A DNA stretch of 64,000 nt, taken from contig NZ_CP136600.1 in the NCBI RefSeq assembly GCF_032911225.1, positions 2,976,001-3,040,000 of the forward strand, in the 5' to 3' direction. This document shows positions 7,428 to 17,031 of the stretch, piece by piece. Source of the DNA: Thalassotalea fonticola (lineage in GTDB: Bacteria > Pseudomonadota > Gammaproteobacteria > Enterobacterales > Alteromonadaceae). Made by a program: the position numbers and the translations under genes. Positions within the stretch are counted from its first letter, which is position 1; the number at the start of each line of letters is the position of its first letter. The notes under the pieces are model-generated. The model saw only the letters and a program-made list of their open reading frames with translations. It was not told the origin of the DNA and ran no database searches.

Positions 7428-10301
7428 ATGATATCCATTAAACAGCTAGCAATCTGGTTACTTTTAGCCGGAACCAGCTTTACCGCAACAAGTACTGAAG
7501 TTTTAAGCCCAACCTCATTGCCTGATGCTCAATATCCAAATATTTTAACTGGCAAGTATAATGAAAAAATTACTTCGCCAGAGACTTTTTTAGGTTTTGA
7601 AGTTGGTCAAAAAACCGCATCAGCAGAACAAATTAATACTTTGATAAACATTTGGGCAAAAGAAAGTGATCGCGCCAATATTATAGAGTATGCAAGAACT
7701 TATGAAGGTCGTCCGCTACATTATTTAGTTATTTCAAGCCGCGACAATGTTGCCAATATCGATACGATTAAAGCCAATATAGAAAAATTGAGTAGCCCGG
7801 ATGATTTATCAAATTCTCAGGTTACAAAATTAATTAAAGATACTCCGGCAACCGCTTGGATGGCCTATTCTATTCATGGTAATGAGTCATCTGGGGCCGA
7901 TTCATCTCTTGCCTTAATTTATCACTTAATCGCCAGTGAAGGTGAGGATGTTAGTGCTCTATTAAAGGATGTTGTGGTGCTTGTTGATCCGATGATGAAC
8001 CCTGATGGCAGGGCTAGATTTACCAAACAACTACAACAAAATCGCAGTACCACGCCAAACTTTGACACTCAATCATTACTGCATTCGGGTGTTTGGCCAT
8101 TTGGCCGTACAAATCATTATCATTTTGATTTAAATCGTGACTTTTATTATGCAGTAAATCCAGAATCGCGCGGTCGGATCAAAGCCATTAACCAATGGTA
8201 CCCATTACTGATGATTGATGGTCATGAAATGGGCGCTTTAGATACCTTCTTATTTGGACCTCCACGCGAACCCGTAAATGAACATATTGCCGACAGTATT
8301 AATCAATGGAGTAAAATATTTGCCAGTGAACAAGCCAGCGCTTTTGATAAAAAATCTTGGCCATACTATACCGGTGAATGGTTTGAAAATTTATATCCTG
8401 GCTATTCTAATTATGCTGAATATAAAGGCTCGATTCATATACTTTATGAACAGGCTCGCACCGCAGAAGACGGTGTAAGGCTTGAAAATGGACAAATCCG
8501 CAGTTATAAAAAATCTGTACATCATCAATTTTATAGCTCGATGACAAACTTAACTACTTTAAGAAATCATCGGATAAAAATCTTTACTGACTTTGTTAAA
8601 AATAGAAAACATCACGTGTCAAAATCAAGCATCTATGCGAATAAAAGTTTTGTAATTTTACCCACTAAAAATCAATCTCGATTAAACAAGTTTTTGGATC
8701 TGATGGACTTGCAAGGCATTGAATATTACACCAACAACAGTGCAATAAAGGTGCGTAATGCAAAAAATCAGCTCGGTCAAAAGCTAAATAGCAGCACCAT
8801 ACCAGCGGGTTCAGTTGTTATTCCAAACCGTCAATATGATGCGCCATTAATTGCGGCTATTTTAGAGTTTGATGCGAAAATTAAAGATGAGGTTTTATTA
8901 GAAGAGCGTCAAAAAACGCTGCGTGATGGTAGCTCAGTTATGTACGATGCCACAGCCTGGAACCTTACTATGATGTATGGTTTGGCTGCGCTGGAAGTTA
9001 ACCAACACCTGAAAAATGGCTTATCAAAGCTGACACGTGAAGATAGTCCAGTAGTTAACAATATGGAGAATACCATCGCTTATATTGTCGATGGTGCAAA
9101 TGATGCATCAGTTGGCTACGCTGCACGTTTATTAGAGCAAGGAATACAAGTTAGGGCGCTAGATCGTAAAGGCGTATTTAACGAGATTGAATTTAGTCGC
9201 GGCTCAATAGTTGTGGCTGTTCATGACAATAAAAAGTCAGCTAATTTAATCAGCGTTCTAGCAAAAACAGCTAAAGATACTGGAGTAACAATACAGGCAA
9301 TAAGCCAAGGGCTAGGTGAAGGAGATTTACCTGATATTGGTGGTGAACATTTTAAACTATTAAAACGCCCACAAATAGCCATGCTCACTCAAAACGGTAT
9401 TAGCCCTTATGATTACGGTCATATTTGGCATATGCTGGACACAGAGTTAGGTGTTCGTCACTCGCATTTAAGTCAAGAGTTGTTCGACTCTATGGATTTA
9501 CGCTCATATAACGTTTTGATAATTCCAGGTCGGTGGTACGGAGAATTAAGTGCAGGCAATATTAGCGCCGTTGATGCTTGGGTTAACGCTGGAGGAACAC
9601 TGATTGTTACTGGTAATTCCACCGCGCAACTGGCGAAAGCTGAAAACTTTATCGGCACAACATTGCTCGGCGATTCATTCGAGAAAATGCAAGATTACAA
9701 TATCGCCCTTTATAAAGAATGGTTGGCCACACAAGACAGCATTTCAAACCAAGATATTTTAGCGAGTCATTCAGTCGCTGATACCATTTGGTACCCATGG
9801 CAGAACCTTGAAGAATTAAAACCGATGAACAAAGAGCAGTTAACCAGATGGGATGCATGGACGTCACAGTTTATGCCTTCCGGAGCATTAGTGGGCACTC
9901 GCACAGATCAACAAAGTTGGCTCACCTATGGCGTTAATGAAATATTGCCAGTATTAATCGACAACTCACCACAATTAATGAGTAAAAGTCCTGCCAGCGC
10001 CATAGTACGCTACGGGGTATTAGTAGATAACCCGAAAGCAAAAGAGCGCTTAATTGGCTGGTCGACTATTCCTGAAGGTAAAGATTTATACCTGCGTATG
10101 AGTGGCTTAGTATGGCCCGAAGCCGCACAGCGGATTAGTAATTCGGCTTATTTAACTCGAGACAAGAAAGGCAATGGCCAAGTGATCATGTTTGCCAATT
10201 CACCAAATTTTAGAGGTGCCACAAAGGGAACCGCCAGACTGTTACTGAACGCAATAGTTTACGGCCCAGGACTTGGTAGTAACCAAGCGATAAATTTGTA
10301 A
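7428..10301 (+). CDS. Secreted M14 family zinc carboxypeptidase
   Basis: This 957-residue protein begins with a signal peptide (LAIWLLLAGTSFTATST) and carries an N-terminal peptidase M14 domain. The zinc ligands are His150 and Glu153 in SIHGNES and His266 in MIDGHEMG; NRDF (around 236-239) and ILYEQAR provide the usual substrate-binding and catalytic Glu positions. The remaining 550 or so residues form long C-terminal domains, including a segment around 660-740 with a class-I-amidotransferase-like look (ALVG/VLIIPGRWYG), as found in other large marine M14 proteins. It probably trims peptides or peptidoglycan-like substrates outside the cytoplasm. It is monocistronic, with Shine-Dalgarno AGAGGGATC and a bidirectional hairpin after the stop. 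Confidence 0.88.
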   Translation: MISIKQLAIWLLLAGTSFTATSTEVLSPTSLPDAQYPNILTGKYNEKITSPETFLGFEVGQKTASAEQINTLINIWAKESDRANIIEYARTYEGRPLHYLVISSRDNVANIDTIKANIEKLSSPDDLSNSQVTKLIKDTPATAWMAYSIHGNESSGADSSLALIYHLIASEGEDVSALLKDVVVLVDPMMNPDGRARFTKQLQQNRSTTPNFDTQSLLHSGVWPFGRTNHYHFDLNRDFYYAVNPESRGRIKAINQWYPLLMIDGHEMGALDTFLFGPPREPVNEHIADSINQWSKIFASEQASAFDKKSWPYYTGEWFENLYPGYSNYAEYKGSIHILYEQARTAEDGVRLENGQIRSYKKSVHHQFYSSMTNLTTLRNHRIKIFTDFVKNRKHHVSKSSIYANKSFVILPTKNQSRLNKFLDLMDLQGIEYYTNNSAIKVRNAKNQLGQKLNSSTIPAGSVVIPNRQYDAPLIAAILEFDAKIKDEVLLEERQKTLRDGSSVMYDATAWNLTMMYGLAALEVNQHLKNGLSKLTREDSPVVNNMENTIAYIVDGANDASVGYAARLLEQGIQVRALDRKGVFNEIEFSRGSIVVAVHDNKKSANLISVLAKTAKDTGVTIQAISQGLGEGDLPDIGGEHFKLLKRPQIAMLTQNGISPYDYGHIWHMLDTELGVRHSHLSQELFDSMDLRSYNVLIIPGRWYGELSAGNISAVDAWVNAGGTLIVTGNSTAQLAKAENFIGTTLLGDSFEKMQDYNIALYKEWLATQDSISNQDILASHSVADTIWYPWQNLEELKPMNKEQLTRWDAWTSQFMPSGALVGTRTDQQSWLTYGVNEILPVLIDNSPQLMSKSPASAIVRYGVLVDNPKAKERLIGWSTIPEGKDLYLRMSGLVWPEAAQRISNSAYLTRDKKGNGQVIMFANSPNFRGATKGTARLLLNAIVYGPGLGSNQAINL

Positions 10302-10326
10302 ACCAAGATTAGCCACTATAATGTTT

Positions 10327-10352
10327 CCAAGTGGGTAAATTAACCCACTTGG
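10327..10352. terminator. Bidirectional terminator between the M14 gene and the nir cluster
   Basis: Ten-base perfect arms (CCAAGTGGGT and ACCCACTTGG) surround a 6-base AT loop. It separates the convergent M14 gene and the last gene of the nir operon. Confidence 0.75.
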
Positions 10353-10385
10353 TATTATCATCAATTACGTTATCAAAGATGTAGA

Positions 10386-11318
10386 TTAAAAGCAGAACAC
10401 TTGGCAATTCAATTCTTTGGCTGCGGCGATAAACTCATGGCTTTGCGATGTTTGGTTAGTGTTAAGATAACAAACCCGCTTACCCTGTTTTAATAGTGAC
10501 AATGTTTCAGCAATATTGTCTTCATTAAAAGCTGCTTTCGGCGCATCGCGTCGGCATAAATCGATGATTACGCTGTCAACCTCAACATCATGCAGAATAT
10601 TATCCGCTTTTTGCATATTTCTTACCGCGCCCAAGGTTAATAAATCTGGGTGGTCAGGCGTATTAATTACCAACAATTCAGCCTGAGTGCTGGTGACATC
10701 CTCACTGTTTTCAAGTTGCATATTGAATGCAGACTCTAGATCTTCACCTTGCTCAATACCAGTTTTGCTGAAAAACGATTCCCAGAAGACACGACGATTA
10801 GTAAAATTAGTAAAGCGGTCTTTTACTGCTTGACGTTTTTGGCCAGCAAAACTTGCTAACTTACCTAACGATTGTGGAATAATGGTTTCAAGTTTTTCTC
10901 GCCAGTAGCGTAATAAAACCGGTGACTGACCGGAGCTAATCATCGCAAAGACCATAGGTGAGCGATCAATAATTGCCGGCGTGATAAAGTGACATAAATC
11001 GGCATTATCAACTACATTCGCCAATACTCCATGCTCAAATGCTTCTTTATTTATTTGTTCATTTAAACTGCGGTTTTCAGTTGCTACAAACACCAACTGC
11101 TTTTGCGCAAGCATTGATTTATCATAATAATCATTGATGTATTTAATTTTTCCAGCAGTAAGTAATGCCTGAATATTCGCCGATATTTTCGGTGAAACTA
11201 CAGTAACGGTTGCTGGGCTTTTTAGTAATAACTCAATTTTTGCACCGGCAATCTCACCGCCACCGACAACCAATACATTGAGCTTTTTTGCATCAAGGAA
11301 AATTGGGAAGTAATTCAT
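10386..11318 (-). CDS. Precorrin-2 dehydrogenase/ferrochelatase (CysG N-part) with vestigial SUMT tail
   Basis: Residues 1-210 match the siroheme synthase N-terminal module: PIFLDAKKLNVLVVGGGEIA is the NAD-binding start, FITPAIIDRSPMVFAMISSG the active-site segment, and FTNFTNRRVFWESFF the dimerisation region. It would turn precorrin-2 into sirohydrochlorin and siroheme, the substrate of the NirDLGH decarboxylases. Residues 215-310 align by eye with the first part of the CysG methyltransferase domain (HPDLLTLGAVRNMQKAD, QGKRVCYLN), but the SAM-binding GPGD and GGDPF motifs are gone and the domain stops after about 95 residues. The missing methyltransferase is supplied by the nirE gene three genes upstream. 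It is the last gene of the nir cluster. Confidence 0.85.
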   Translation of the reverse strand: MNYFPIFLDAKKLNVLVVGGGEIAGAKIELLLKSPATVTVVSPKISANIQALLTAGKIKYINDYYDKSMLAQKQLVFVATENRSLNEQINKEAFEHGVLANVVDNADLCHFITPAIIDRSPMVFAMISSGQSPVLLRYWREKLETIIPQSLGKLASFAGQKRQAVKDRFTNFTNRRVFWESFFSKTGIEQGEDLESAFNMQLENSEDVTSTQAELLVINTPDHPDLLTLGAVRNMQKADNILHDVEVDSVIIDLCRRDAPKAAFNEDNIAETLSLLKQGKRVCYLNTNQTSQSHEFIAAAKELNCQVFCF

Positions 11319-11362
11319 TTCATCTCCACAGGAAATACTTGCTTTACACTACCTTTCGGTAA

Positions 11363-12952
11363 TTAATGGCTAGTACCACGCTCATAGTGCGTTTTATTAT
11401 AAACGTTATATTTTCCAGAAGGTTTCTTCATAGGTAAACGTTTAATTTCTTCTAAGGTATTAGCATCATACACAATTACTGCGCCATCGTTATCCCAAAT
11501 ACTCAATAAAACGTATTTTCCATCTTTGGTGAATTCTACATGTGCTGCCGTTTTGCCTGGCGCCGGAGCCAATGTTTTAACAATTTCCAGTGTATCTTTT
11601 TTAATAATATGAACTTTTTCTTTGTTCGGGCCAAAAAATACATCAACCCAGGCATAAGGCGATTTATTGTGGCTGCGCATAAAGAACCCCGGTCCTTCGG
11701 TTTTAATTTCTTTGATCACTTGCCAGTTATCCATATCAATTACCGTCACCCGACCATCTTTGATATTTGGTGAAGCAAATACTTGCTTGCCTTGATAATC
11801 CCAAGTGATACCTGATCCTAAATGCGGCATACCGGCCATTTCAATGGTCGCTACTTTCTTTTTCGCATCAAGATTAATTACTTGGCCATTTTGGCTATCA
11901 CGTGAGGCACCAATCAAATTAATGTACTCAGGATCAAAGAAGAAATCATCTAAATAATCTTCGGTGGTAATCCGACGAATTGGGAACTGCTCTTCTGCTT
12001 TCCAGTTTTCCAGTTTGCCTTCACCGCCGTCTTTGCGATAGTCATGAGCCCAACCTTTATACACCTCAACACCGCCTTCATCTGAATAAGGAATTTCCCA
12101 AACCTCTTTCACATCTTTTAGAGCAACAATAAAACTGGTTCTCGGTGGTGCATTATAAACGGCGCTAACACGAGATGATTTACCATCTTTGTCGCTTGTT
12201 GCTACCACTTTAATTGGCGTTAAATTTGTCGTATCTAGAATAACAATATTATGGGGCAAGTAATTACCAACAATGGCGTATTTACCATCAGATGATACGG
12301 CCAAATTACGGGTGTTGATACCGGCTCGAATTTCAGCAACGGTTTTCATGTTGTAAATATCGTACTTGCTGATCCAACCATCACGTGAAGCAAAATAAAC
12401 AAAACGACCATCAGGTGAGTACTTTGGACCACCATGTAAAGCAAAGCGTGTTTTGAAGCGGGTGATCGGCTCAAAGGTATCACCATTAAGCAAAGTTGCA
12501 GAATGGTCGGCAAGTTCAACCACAATAAATAAGTTCATTAAATCTGCATCAAATTGTGGTTTGTTGGGTAGTTTACTTTGGTCAAAGTGTTGCACATGAG
12601 ATGTATTGATATCCGCTAATGTCCATTCAGGTACAGTGTCAGCGGGTGTATAAATATAATCAACTAACTGATCAATATTCTGTTTCGACAATGTTTGTTC
12701 AAAAGCCGGCATTTGTGTCGCAACACGGCCTTTACCAATAACAATGCTGGCTTTGTTTTTACGTAGCCTTGACAGGTTTTCAGGAAATAATGCGGGTCCC
12801 ATACTGCCCAAACGATTTATTCCATGACAGCTTTGGCAATGTTGTTGGTACAATTGTTCAGCACTTTGTTTTTCATCGGCGAAAACATTTTGACTTAGCA
12901 ACAAACTAAAACCAGTTGCGAATAAACTAAAAAAAGACAGTGTTTTGTTCAT
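11363..12952 (-). CDS. nirN: NirN, dihydro-heme d1 dehydrogenase (c-type cytochrome/d1 protein)
   Basis: This 529-residue periplasmic protein has a signal peptide (FFSLFATGFSLLLSQNVFADE), a class I cytochrome c domain with CQSCH at residues 39-43, and an eight-bladed d1-type propeller beginning about residue 140. NirN proteins carry out the last step of heme d1 synthesis, introducing the acrylate double bond, and help pass the cofactor to NirS. It is distinguished from the true NirS at 21240-22868 by its position after nirE and its greater divergence. It follows nirE by 9 bases, so it is co-transcribed. Confidence 0.88.
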   Translation of the reverse strand: MNKTLSFFSLFATGFSLLLSQNVFADEKQSAEQLYQQHCQSCHGINRLGSMGPALFPENLSRLRKNKASIVIGKGRVATQMPAFEQTLSKQNIDQLVDYIYTPADTVPEWTLADINTSHVQHFDQSKLPNKPQFDADLMNLFIVVELADHSATLLNGDTFEPITRFKTRFALHGGPKYSPDGRFVYFASRDGWISKYDIYNMKTVAEIRAGINTRNLAVSSDGKYAIVGNYLPHNIVILDTTNLTPIKVVATSDKDGKSSRVSAVYNAPPRTSFIVALKDVKEVWEIPYSDEGGVEVYKGWAHDYRKDGGEGKLENWKAEEQFPIRRITTEDYLDDFFFDPEYINLIGASRDSQNGQVINLDAKKKVATIEMAGMPHLGSGITWDYQGKQVFASPNIKDGRVTVIDMDNWQVIKEIKTEGPGFFMRSHNKSPYAWVDVFFGPNKEKVHIIKKDTLEIVKTLAPAPGKTAAHVEFTKDGKYVLLSIWDNDGAVIVYDANTLEEIKRLPMKKPSGKYNVYNKTHYERGTSH

Positions 12953-12961
12953 TGCTCATTC

Positions 12962-13825
12962 CTACCCAGCTGATAACTCAGGTACTTGCCCCAAAGTTTC
13001 AGTTACAACCTCAGCTTTAGTTTCAGCTTGAAAGTATCCTGCCCCGGCAACGTGTCTAGGGTCAAGTTGATCGATGACCTGACCTACAACGATAAGTGCA
13101 GGTGGTTTAATATCATTGTTGATAACCATCTGTTCAAGCGAGCCTAATGTACCGCGAAACACTTGTTGGTCAACCCTTGTGCCTTGCCTAATAATTGCCG
13201 CAGGAGTGCTGGCGCCACGACCATGTTCAATGAGTTTCTCTGAGATCATTTTTACCGCACTGATCCCCATATAAAACACTACGGTCTGATTATCATTATT
13301 CAAACTCTGCCAAGGCAGCACTAACTGACCATCATTTTGTAAGTGACCGGTTATAAACGTACAACACTGGGAAACACCACGATGCGTTAATGGAATGCCA
13401 GCATAAGTTGTCGCTGCTGAAGCTGCGGTAATACCAGACAACACATGGCAATTAACACCATGATTTAAAAGATGTTCAGCTTCTTCGCTGCCCCGGCCAA
13501 AAATAAATGGGTCACCACCTTTTAAACGCAGAACACGTTTATTTTGCTGAGCGTAAGTCACTAATACCTCATTAATATCCCCTTGCGGAACACAATGTTT
13601 AGCCTGTTTTTTACCTACGTAAAAACGCTCGCACTGGGCGGGTAACAACGCCATGATCTCATCACTAACCAAGCGGTCATAAACAACTACTTCAGCTTGG
13701 GCAATAAAGCGCACGGCTTTAACGGTTAATAATTCAGGGTCGCCAGGGCCTGCACCAACTAAAGCCACTTCACCTTTGGCAAAGCTGGTACGCTTAGCAA
13801 TTTTATTGAGAAGGAAATCTGCCAT
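12962..13825 (-). CDS. nirE: NirE, uroporphyrinogen-III C-methyltransferase
   Basis: This 287-residue protein is a complete SUMT. It has the SAM-binding LVGAGPGDPELLT motif near residue 25, YDRLVSDEIM, the RLKGGDPFIFGRGSEEAE loop, SGITAASAATTYAGIPLTHR, and the C-terminal PALIVVGQV. It methylates uroporphyrinogen III at C2 and C7 to precorrin-2, the entry step to heme d1. A short N-terminal extension (about 18 residues) precedes the domain. It lies between nirJ and nirN with gaps of 17 and 9 bases. Confidence 0.93.
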   Translation of the reverse strand: MADFLLNKIAKRTSFAKGEVALVGAGPGDPELLTVKAVRFIAQAEVVVYDRLVSDEIMALLPAQCERFYVGKKQAKHCVPQGDINEVLVTYAQQNKRVLRLKGGDPFIFGRGSEEAEHLLNHGVNCHVLSGITAASAATTYAGIPLTHRGVSQCCTFITGHLQNDGQLVLPWQSLNNDNQTVVFYMGISAVKMISEKLIEHGRGASTPAAIIRQGTRVDQQVFRGTLGSLEQMVINNDIKPPALIVVGQVIDQLDPRHVAGAGYFQAETKAEVVTETLGQVPELSAG

Positions 13826-13842
13826 AATAAGCTCTCTTAATT

Positions 13843-15033
13843 TTATATGTTGGTGACTGTAATTGCTTCACTGACAACAGCAGTTAAACCAATTTCACTA
13901 TCAGTTAGGTAGCAACCTGGGTCTTCAGCCCAAACATCTTTGGTTTGAGCAAAAGCTCTGGTGCGGGTATTACCACCACAAATATTTAAATATTCACATT
14001 TTGCACAACGACCTTTTACTGGTCTAGGGCTTTGTCTAAAGCCCAGCATTAATGGATCTTGAGTGTTCTTCCAAACATCAGAAAATTTTTCAGTTTTAAC
14101 GTTGCCTAGTGGATGATTCCACCAGTAGGTATCTGGATGAATTACGCCGGTATTATCAATGTTTGCTACATTTACACCACTGGCATTCCCCCCCCAGTTT
14201 ATTAATCTTTGTTTTAAATTCGCTACACGCTGCGGATATTGCTCACCGAATTTTTTTTCAACCCATTGCAATAAAAATGGACCATCCGCATCGTTATTGC
14301 CGGTCACAAAATCGCTTTCTATGCCTTGCTCTAAATGTGCCCACGCACGTTCGAATAGCTGTTCCATTGCCCCCTTGGTCATAGCAAACATTGCATCATT
14401 TTCAGCACTGCGTTTTCCGCGACCAGAATAATTTAAGTGTGATAAATAAAATTTATCAATTTTGTGCTGCTCCATTAAATCTAGAATGGCAGGTAAATCT
14501 GCATAATTTTCACGAGTTAAGCACAGACGCATACCTACTTTTATGCCTGCTTCTTTACACAATTTCAGCGCATGCATTGATGTTTTAAAGCTGCCTTTTT
14601 GACGACGAAAATCGTCATGAAACTCTTCCAGGCCATCAATACTGATACCTACGTATTGATAATCAGCCGCTTTAATTTGTTCAATATTATCTTCGTTTAT
14701 TAGTGTGCCGTTAGTTGATAATGCGACATAAAAACCTTTTGCTTTTGCGTAAGCAGTAATTTCATAAATATCAGGTCTTAGTAGAGGCTCACCACCTGAT
14801 AGAATTAATACTGGCACCTGAGCAACTTTTAAATCATCGATGGTTGCTTTAATTTGTTCGGTATTAAGTTCATCTTTAAAGTCGATATCAAGCGATGTTG
14901 AGTAGCAATGTTTACACTGTAAATTACAACGTCGAATTAAATTCCAAATAACCACAGGGCCTGGCATTTTTACCGCTTTGCCAACCGGCAAATCATCATG
15001 CAAAGTTTTCAATAATTGTGAAATTCTAAACAT
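13843..15033 (-). CDS. nirJ: NirJ, radical SAM enzyme of heme d1 synthesis
   Basis: This 396-residue protein has the radical SAM cluster motif CNLQCKHC at about residues 36-43 and the GGEP segment near residue 80. The C-terminal SPASM-like cysteines are CAKCEYLNICGG and a final DPGC, which bind auxiliary clusters. NirJ replaces the two propionate side chains of didecarboxysiroheme by oxo groups. It starts 3 bases after the nirH stop and is translationally linked to it. The length fits the family. Confidence 0.94.
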   Translation of the reverse strand: MFRISQLLKTLHDDLPVGKAVKMPGPVVIWNLIRRCNLQCKHCYSTSLDIDFKDELNTEQIKATIDDLKVAQVPVLILSGGEPLLRPDIYEITAYAKAKGFYVALSTNGTLINEDNIEQIKAADYQYVGISIDGLEEFHDDFRRQKGSFKTSMHALKLCKEAGIKVGMRLCLTRENYADLPAILDLMEQHKIDKFYLSHLNYSGRGKRSAENDAMFAMTKGAMEQLFERAWAHLEQGIESDFVTGNNDADGPFLLQWVEKKFGEQYPQRVANLKQRLINWGGNASGVNVANIDNTGVIHPDTYWWNHPLGNVKTEKFSDVWKNTQDPLMLGFRQSPRPVKGRCAKCEYLNICGGNTRTRAFAQTKDVWAEDPGCYLTDSEIGLTAVVSEAITVTNI

Positions 15034-15036
15034 TGG

Positions 15037-15579
15037 CTAGTCCTTTTTCTTTTGTAAACGCAAACCAGTTTTCTTCAGTATTTTGCTACTGGTTAACATG
15101 TCATTTGATTTATGTTGACCAGTTTGCAACACATCCTTTAACAATTGTTTGATCTGGGTTCTATATTCGCTAATTTGTTGTTCATTTTTACCATGGATCA
15201 TGGCAAATAAATTGTAATTCCATTCAGGTAAACATCTGGGACGTCGATAACAATGACTAACAAAAGGCAGCCTGCCGATTAACGCGCCGTATTCCTTTAC
15301 AACATCATCTTGCACATCCCAAACCGTCATACCATTAAAAGTGTAACCAGCTCGATAATGATTCGGAACGGCAGCAATACGCCTGATCACTCCCCGCTCT
15401 AATAAGTCTTCGCTCATTGCCAAAATTTCAGCCACACTTAACTTTAATTTTTCAGCCAAGTGATCATAAGGCCGACTTACAATTGGCAAGCCTTGTTGAG
15501 TTAACAAAATAAATTCACGCTCTATTGCTGTTAATGGCGCTTTTTTTCTTTCTCTAGACTGGTAAGTAGAGTCCAACAT
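15037..15579 (-). CDS. nirH: NirH, siroheme decarboxylase subunit (Lrp/AsnC type)
   Basis: The start is set at 15579 because a near-perfect Shine-Dalgarno (AAAGGAGG, 8 bases upstream) precedes this ATG; the frame is open for 31 more codons upstream, but that part lies wholly inside nirG. The 180-residue protein has the AsnC-like helix-turn-helix (FILLTQQGLPIVSRPYDHLA) and the L/H-type core (RRIAAVPNHYRAGYTFNGM, CYRRPRCLPEWNYNLFAMIHG). The His and Arg in YRRPR are in the segment linked to decarboxylation of siroheme. It overlaps the end of nirG by 26 bases. Confidence 0.9.
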   Translation of the reverse strand: MLDSTYQSRERKKAPLTAIEREFILLTQQGLPIVSRPYDHLAEKLKLSVAEILAMSEDLLERGVIRRIAAVPNHYRAGYTFNGMTVWDVQDDVVKEYGALIGRLPFVSHCYRRPRCLPEWNYNLFAMIHGKNEQQISEYRTQIKQLLKDVLQTGQHKSNDMLTSSKILKKTGLRLQKKKD

Positions 15580-15997
15580 AAAACTCTTCCTCCTTTGGAA
15601 AATCATAAACTCGCAGTGAGCTTTGCTGTTCAATGTTTTGAAGCACCGCTTGAATCTCATCTTGCGATTCACACGCCACTACAAACCACATATTTAATCG
15701 ATGTTGGCGCTTATAGTTATGAGCAACTTGACTGAATGCATTCACAATTTCAGTTACTTCATCGAAGCGTTCTTCTGGTACTTGCATTGCTGAAAGGGTA
15801 AATGCGCCGCCCAGGCTCGCTGCGTCATACATGGGGCCAAAACGACTTAGCAAACCATCATCAAGCATGTGTTGTAGCTTGTTGATAACTTGCTCTTCAG
15901 TACAATCTAGTTCATTGGCAATATCGGCAAACGGCTGTTCGCTTACCGGAATGCCACGCTGAGTTCGATTCAATATTTTTTTATCTAATGCATCCAT
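15554..15997 (-). CDS. nirG: NirG, siroheme decarboxylase subunit (Lrp/AsnC type)
   Basis: This 147-residue protein is of the D/G type: LLSRFGPMYDAASLGGA followed by AHNYKRQHRLNMWFVVA, where HNY-x-R-x-H contains likely active-site residues. The N-terminal AsnC helix-turn-helix is kept (FADIANELDCTEEQVINKL), although these proteins act as enzymes. With its NirH partner it removes acetate carboxyls from siroheme to give 12,18-didecarboxysiroheme. It is 3 bases downstream of nirL. Confidence 0.9.
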   Translation of the reverse strand: MDALDKKILNRTQRGIPVSEQPFADIANELDCTEEQVINKLQHMLDDGLLSRFGPMYDAASLGGAFTLSAMQVPEERFDEVTEIVNAFSQVAHNYKRQHRLNMWFVVACESQDEIQAVLQNIEQQSSLRVYDFPKEEEFYVGLYLPV

Positions 15998-16000
15998 AAA

Positions 16001-16540
16001 TTAATTTCCTGATGCCGAGGCCTGGCTATATTTGCCGCCTCTTTGTTTATAAGCTTTATTGCTAAACAATATCTTTTTATCTATGCCGGCTAATTCGCTG
16101 TGCTGACACATATCATCTAACTGTTTGATCACTTGCGCTCTGTCTTTACCATGTATCATGCAAAATAAATTGTATGGCCAATCAGGCAGTACGCGCGGGC
16201 GGCGATAACATAGGGTAATTACTTTTTTCTGGGCTAAAATAGCGGCGACGTCATCGACACATGCATCATCAACATTCCAAACAACCATGGCATTTGCCAC
16301 ATAGCCTAGCTTTCTGTGACGAATAACCAAACCAAAACGACGAATCATTCCTTGTTCTTGCCAGTGTTCAATTGTTGAAATAACTTGCTCTTCAGTAGCA
16401 CCAATTTCTTCGGCAATTGCTAAATATGGTTGAGCAACTAATGGTAATCCTTGCTCAATTGCAGCAAATAATTCCAATTGCTGTTCAGGGCTTAATTGTA
16501 GAGAATCAATATTGTCTGCTAGTAATTGTTGAGCCGTCAT
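16001..16540 (-). CDS. nirL: NirL, siroheme decarboxylase subunit (Lrp/AsnC type)
   Basis: This 179-residue protein is of the L/H type, with MIRRFGLVIRHRKLGYVANAM in two adjoining blocks and CYRRPRVLPDWPYNLFCMIHG. The AsnC helix-turn-helix is present at residues 30-65. Its start overlaps the nirD stop by one base (TAATG), so translation is coupled. The D and L genes are separate here; some pseudomonads have a nirDL fusion. Confidence 0.9.
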   Translation of the reverse strand: MTAQQLLADNIDSLQLSPEQQLELFAAIEQGLPLVAQPYLAIAEEIGATEEQVISTIEHWQEQGMIRRFGLVIRHRKLGYVANAMVVWNVDDACVDDVAAILAQKKVITLCYRRPRVLPDWPYNLFCMIHGKDRAQVIKQLDDMCQHSELAGIDKKILFSNKAYKQRGGKYSQASASGN

Positions 16541-17031
16541 TATTGCACCCCGGTACTTTCAGTAAATTCAATATTAAAGCCAAGATCTATATGGTATGCC
16601 TGCTCCATAGGTAATATTAGTGGCTTAAAGCCAGTTTCTCGATGAATATGAGCTAGGCATTGCTGTAAAGCATCTTCATTCGTAGCCGTAGCCACAAACC
16701 AGAGATTGTAACTGTGCTCTCGGGCGTAATTGTGATTCACCTGAGTAAACTGATTCACTAGCTTGGCAATTTCATCGATTTGCTCCTCTGGCACAGCTAG
16801 GGCAGCTAAAGTGCTAGCGCCGGCTTTCTGGTGATTAAACACCGGTCCTAAACGAGACAACACTTGCATTTGTTGTAGGTCTTGAAAACACTCTAGCACT
16901 CGTTTTTCTGTGCTATTAAAGCGATTCGCCAGCTCCAAAAAAGGCCGATTACATAATGGAAATCCTTTTTGATAAGCATTGATTACTTGTTTGCTTAAAT
17001 TATCTAAAGTGAAATTAGCATCATTCATCAT
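16540..17031 (-). CDS. nirD: NirD, siroheme decarboxylase subunit (Lrp/AsnC type)
   Basis: This 163-residue protein is of the D/G type (VLSRLGPVFNHQKAGA, VNHNYAREHSYNLWFVATA). It shares the heme-pocket HNY-x-R-x-H pattern with nirG. The start overlaps the nirF stop by one base (TAATG). The gene order D-L-G-H on one strand equals that of Pseudomonas aeruginosa, which supports the individual letter assignments. Confidence 0.9.
   Translation of the reverse strand: MMNDANFTLDNLSKQVINAYQKGFPLCNRPFLELANRFNSTEKRVLECFQDLQQMQVLSRLGPVFNHQKAGASTLAALAVPEEQIDEIAKLVNQFTQVNHNYAREHSYNLWFVATATNEDALQQCLAHIHRETGFKPLILPMEQAYHIDLGFNIEFTESTGVQ

Noticed and set aside
15580..15672. N-terminal extension of the nirH frame
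   Set aside because: The frame is open, but this part lies inside nirG and a near-perfect Shine-Dalgarno points to the ATG at 15579.
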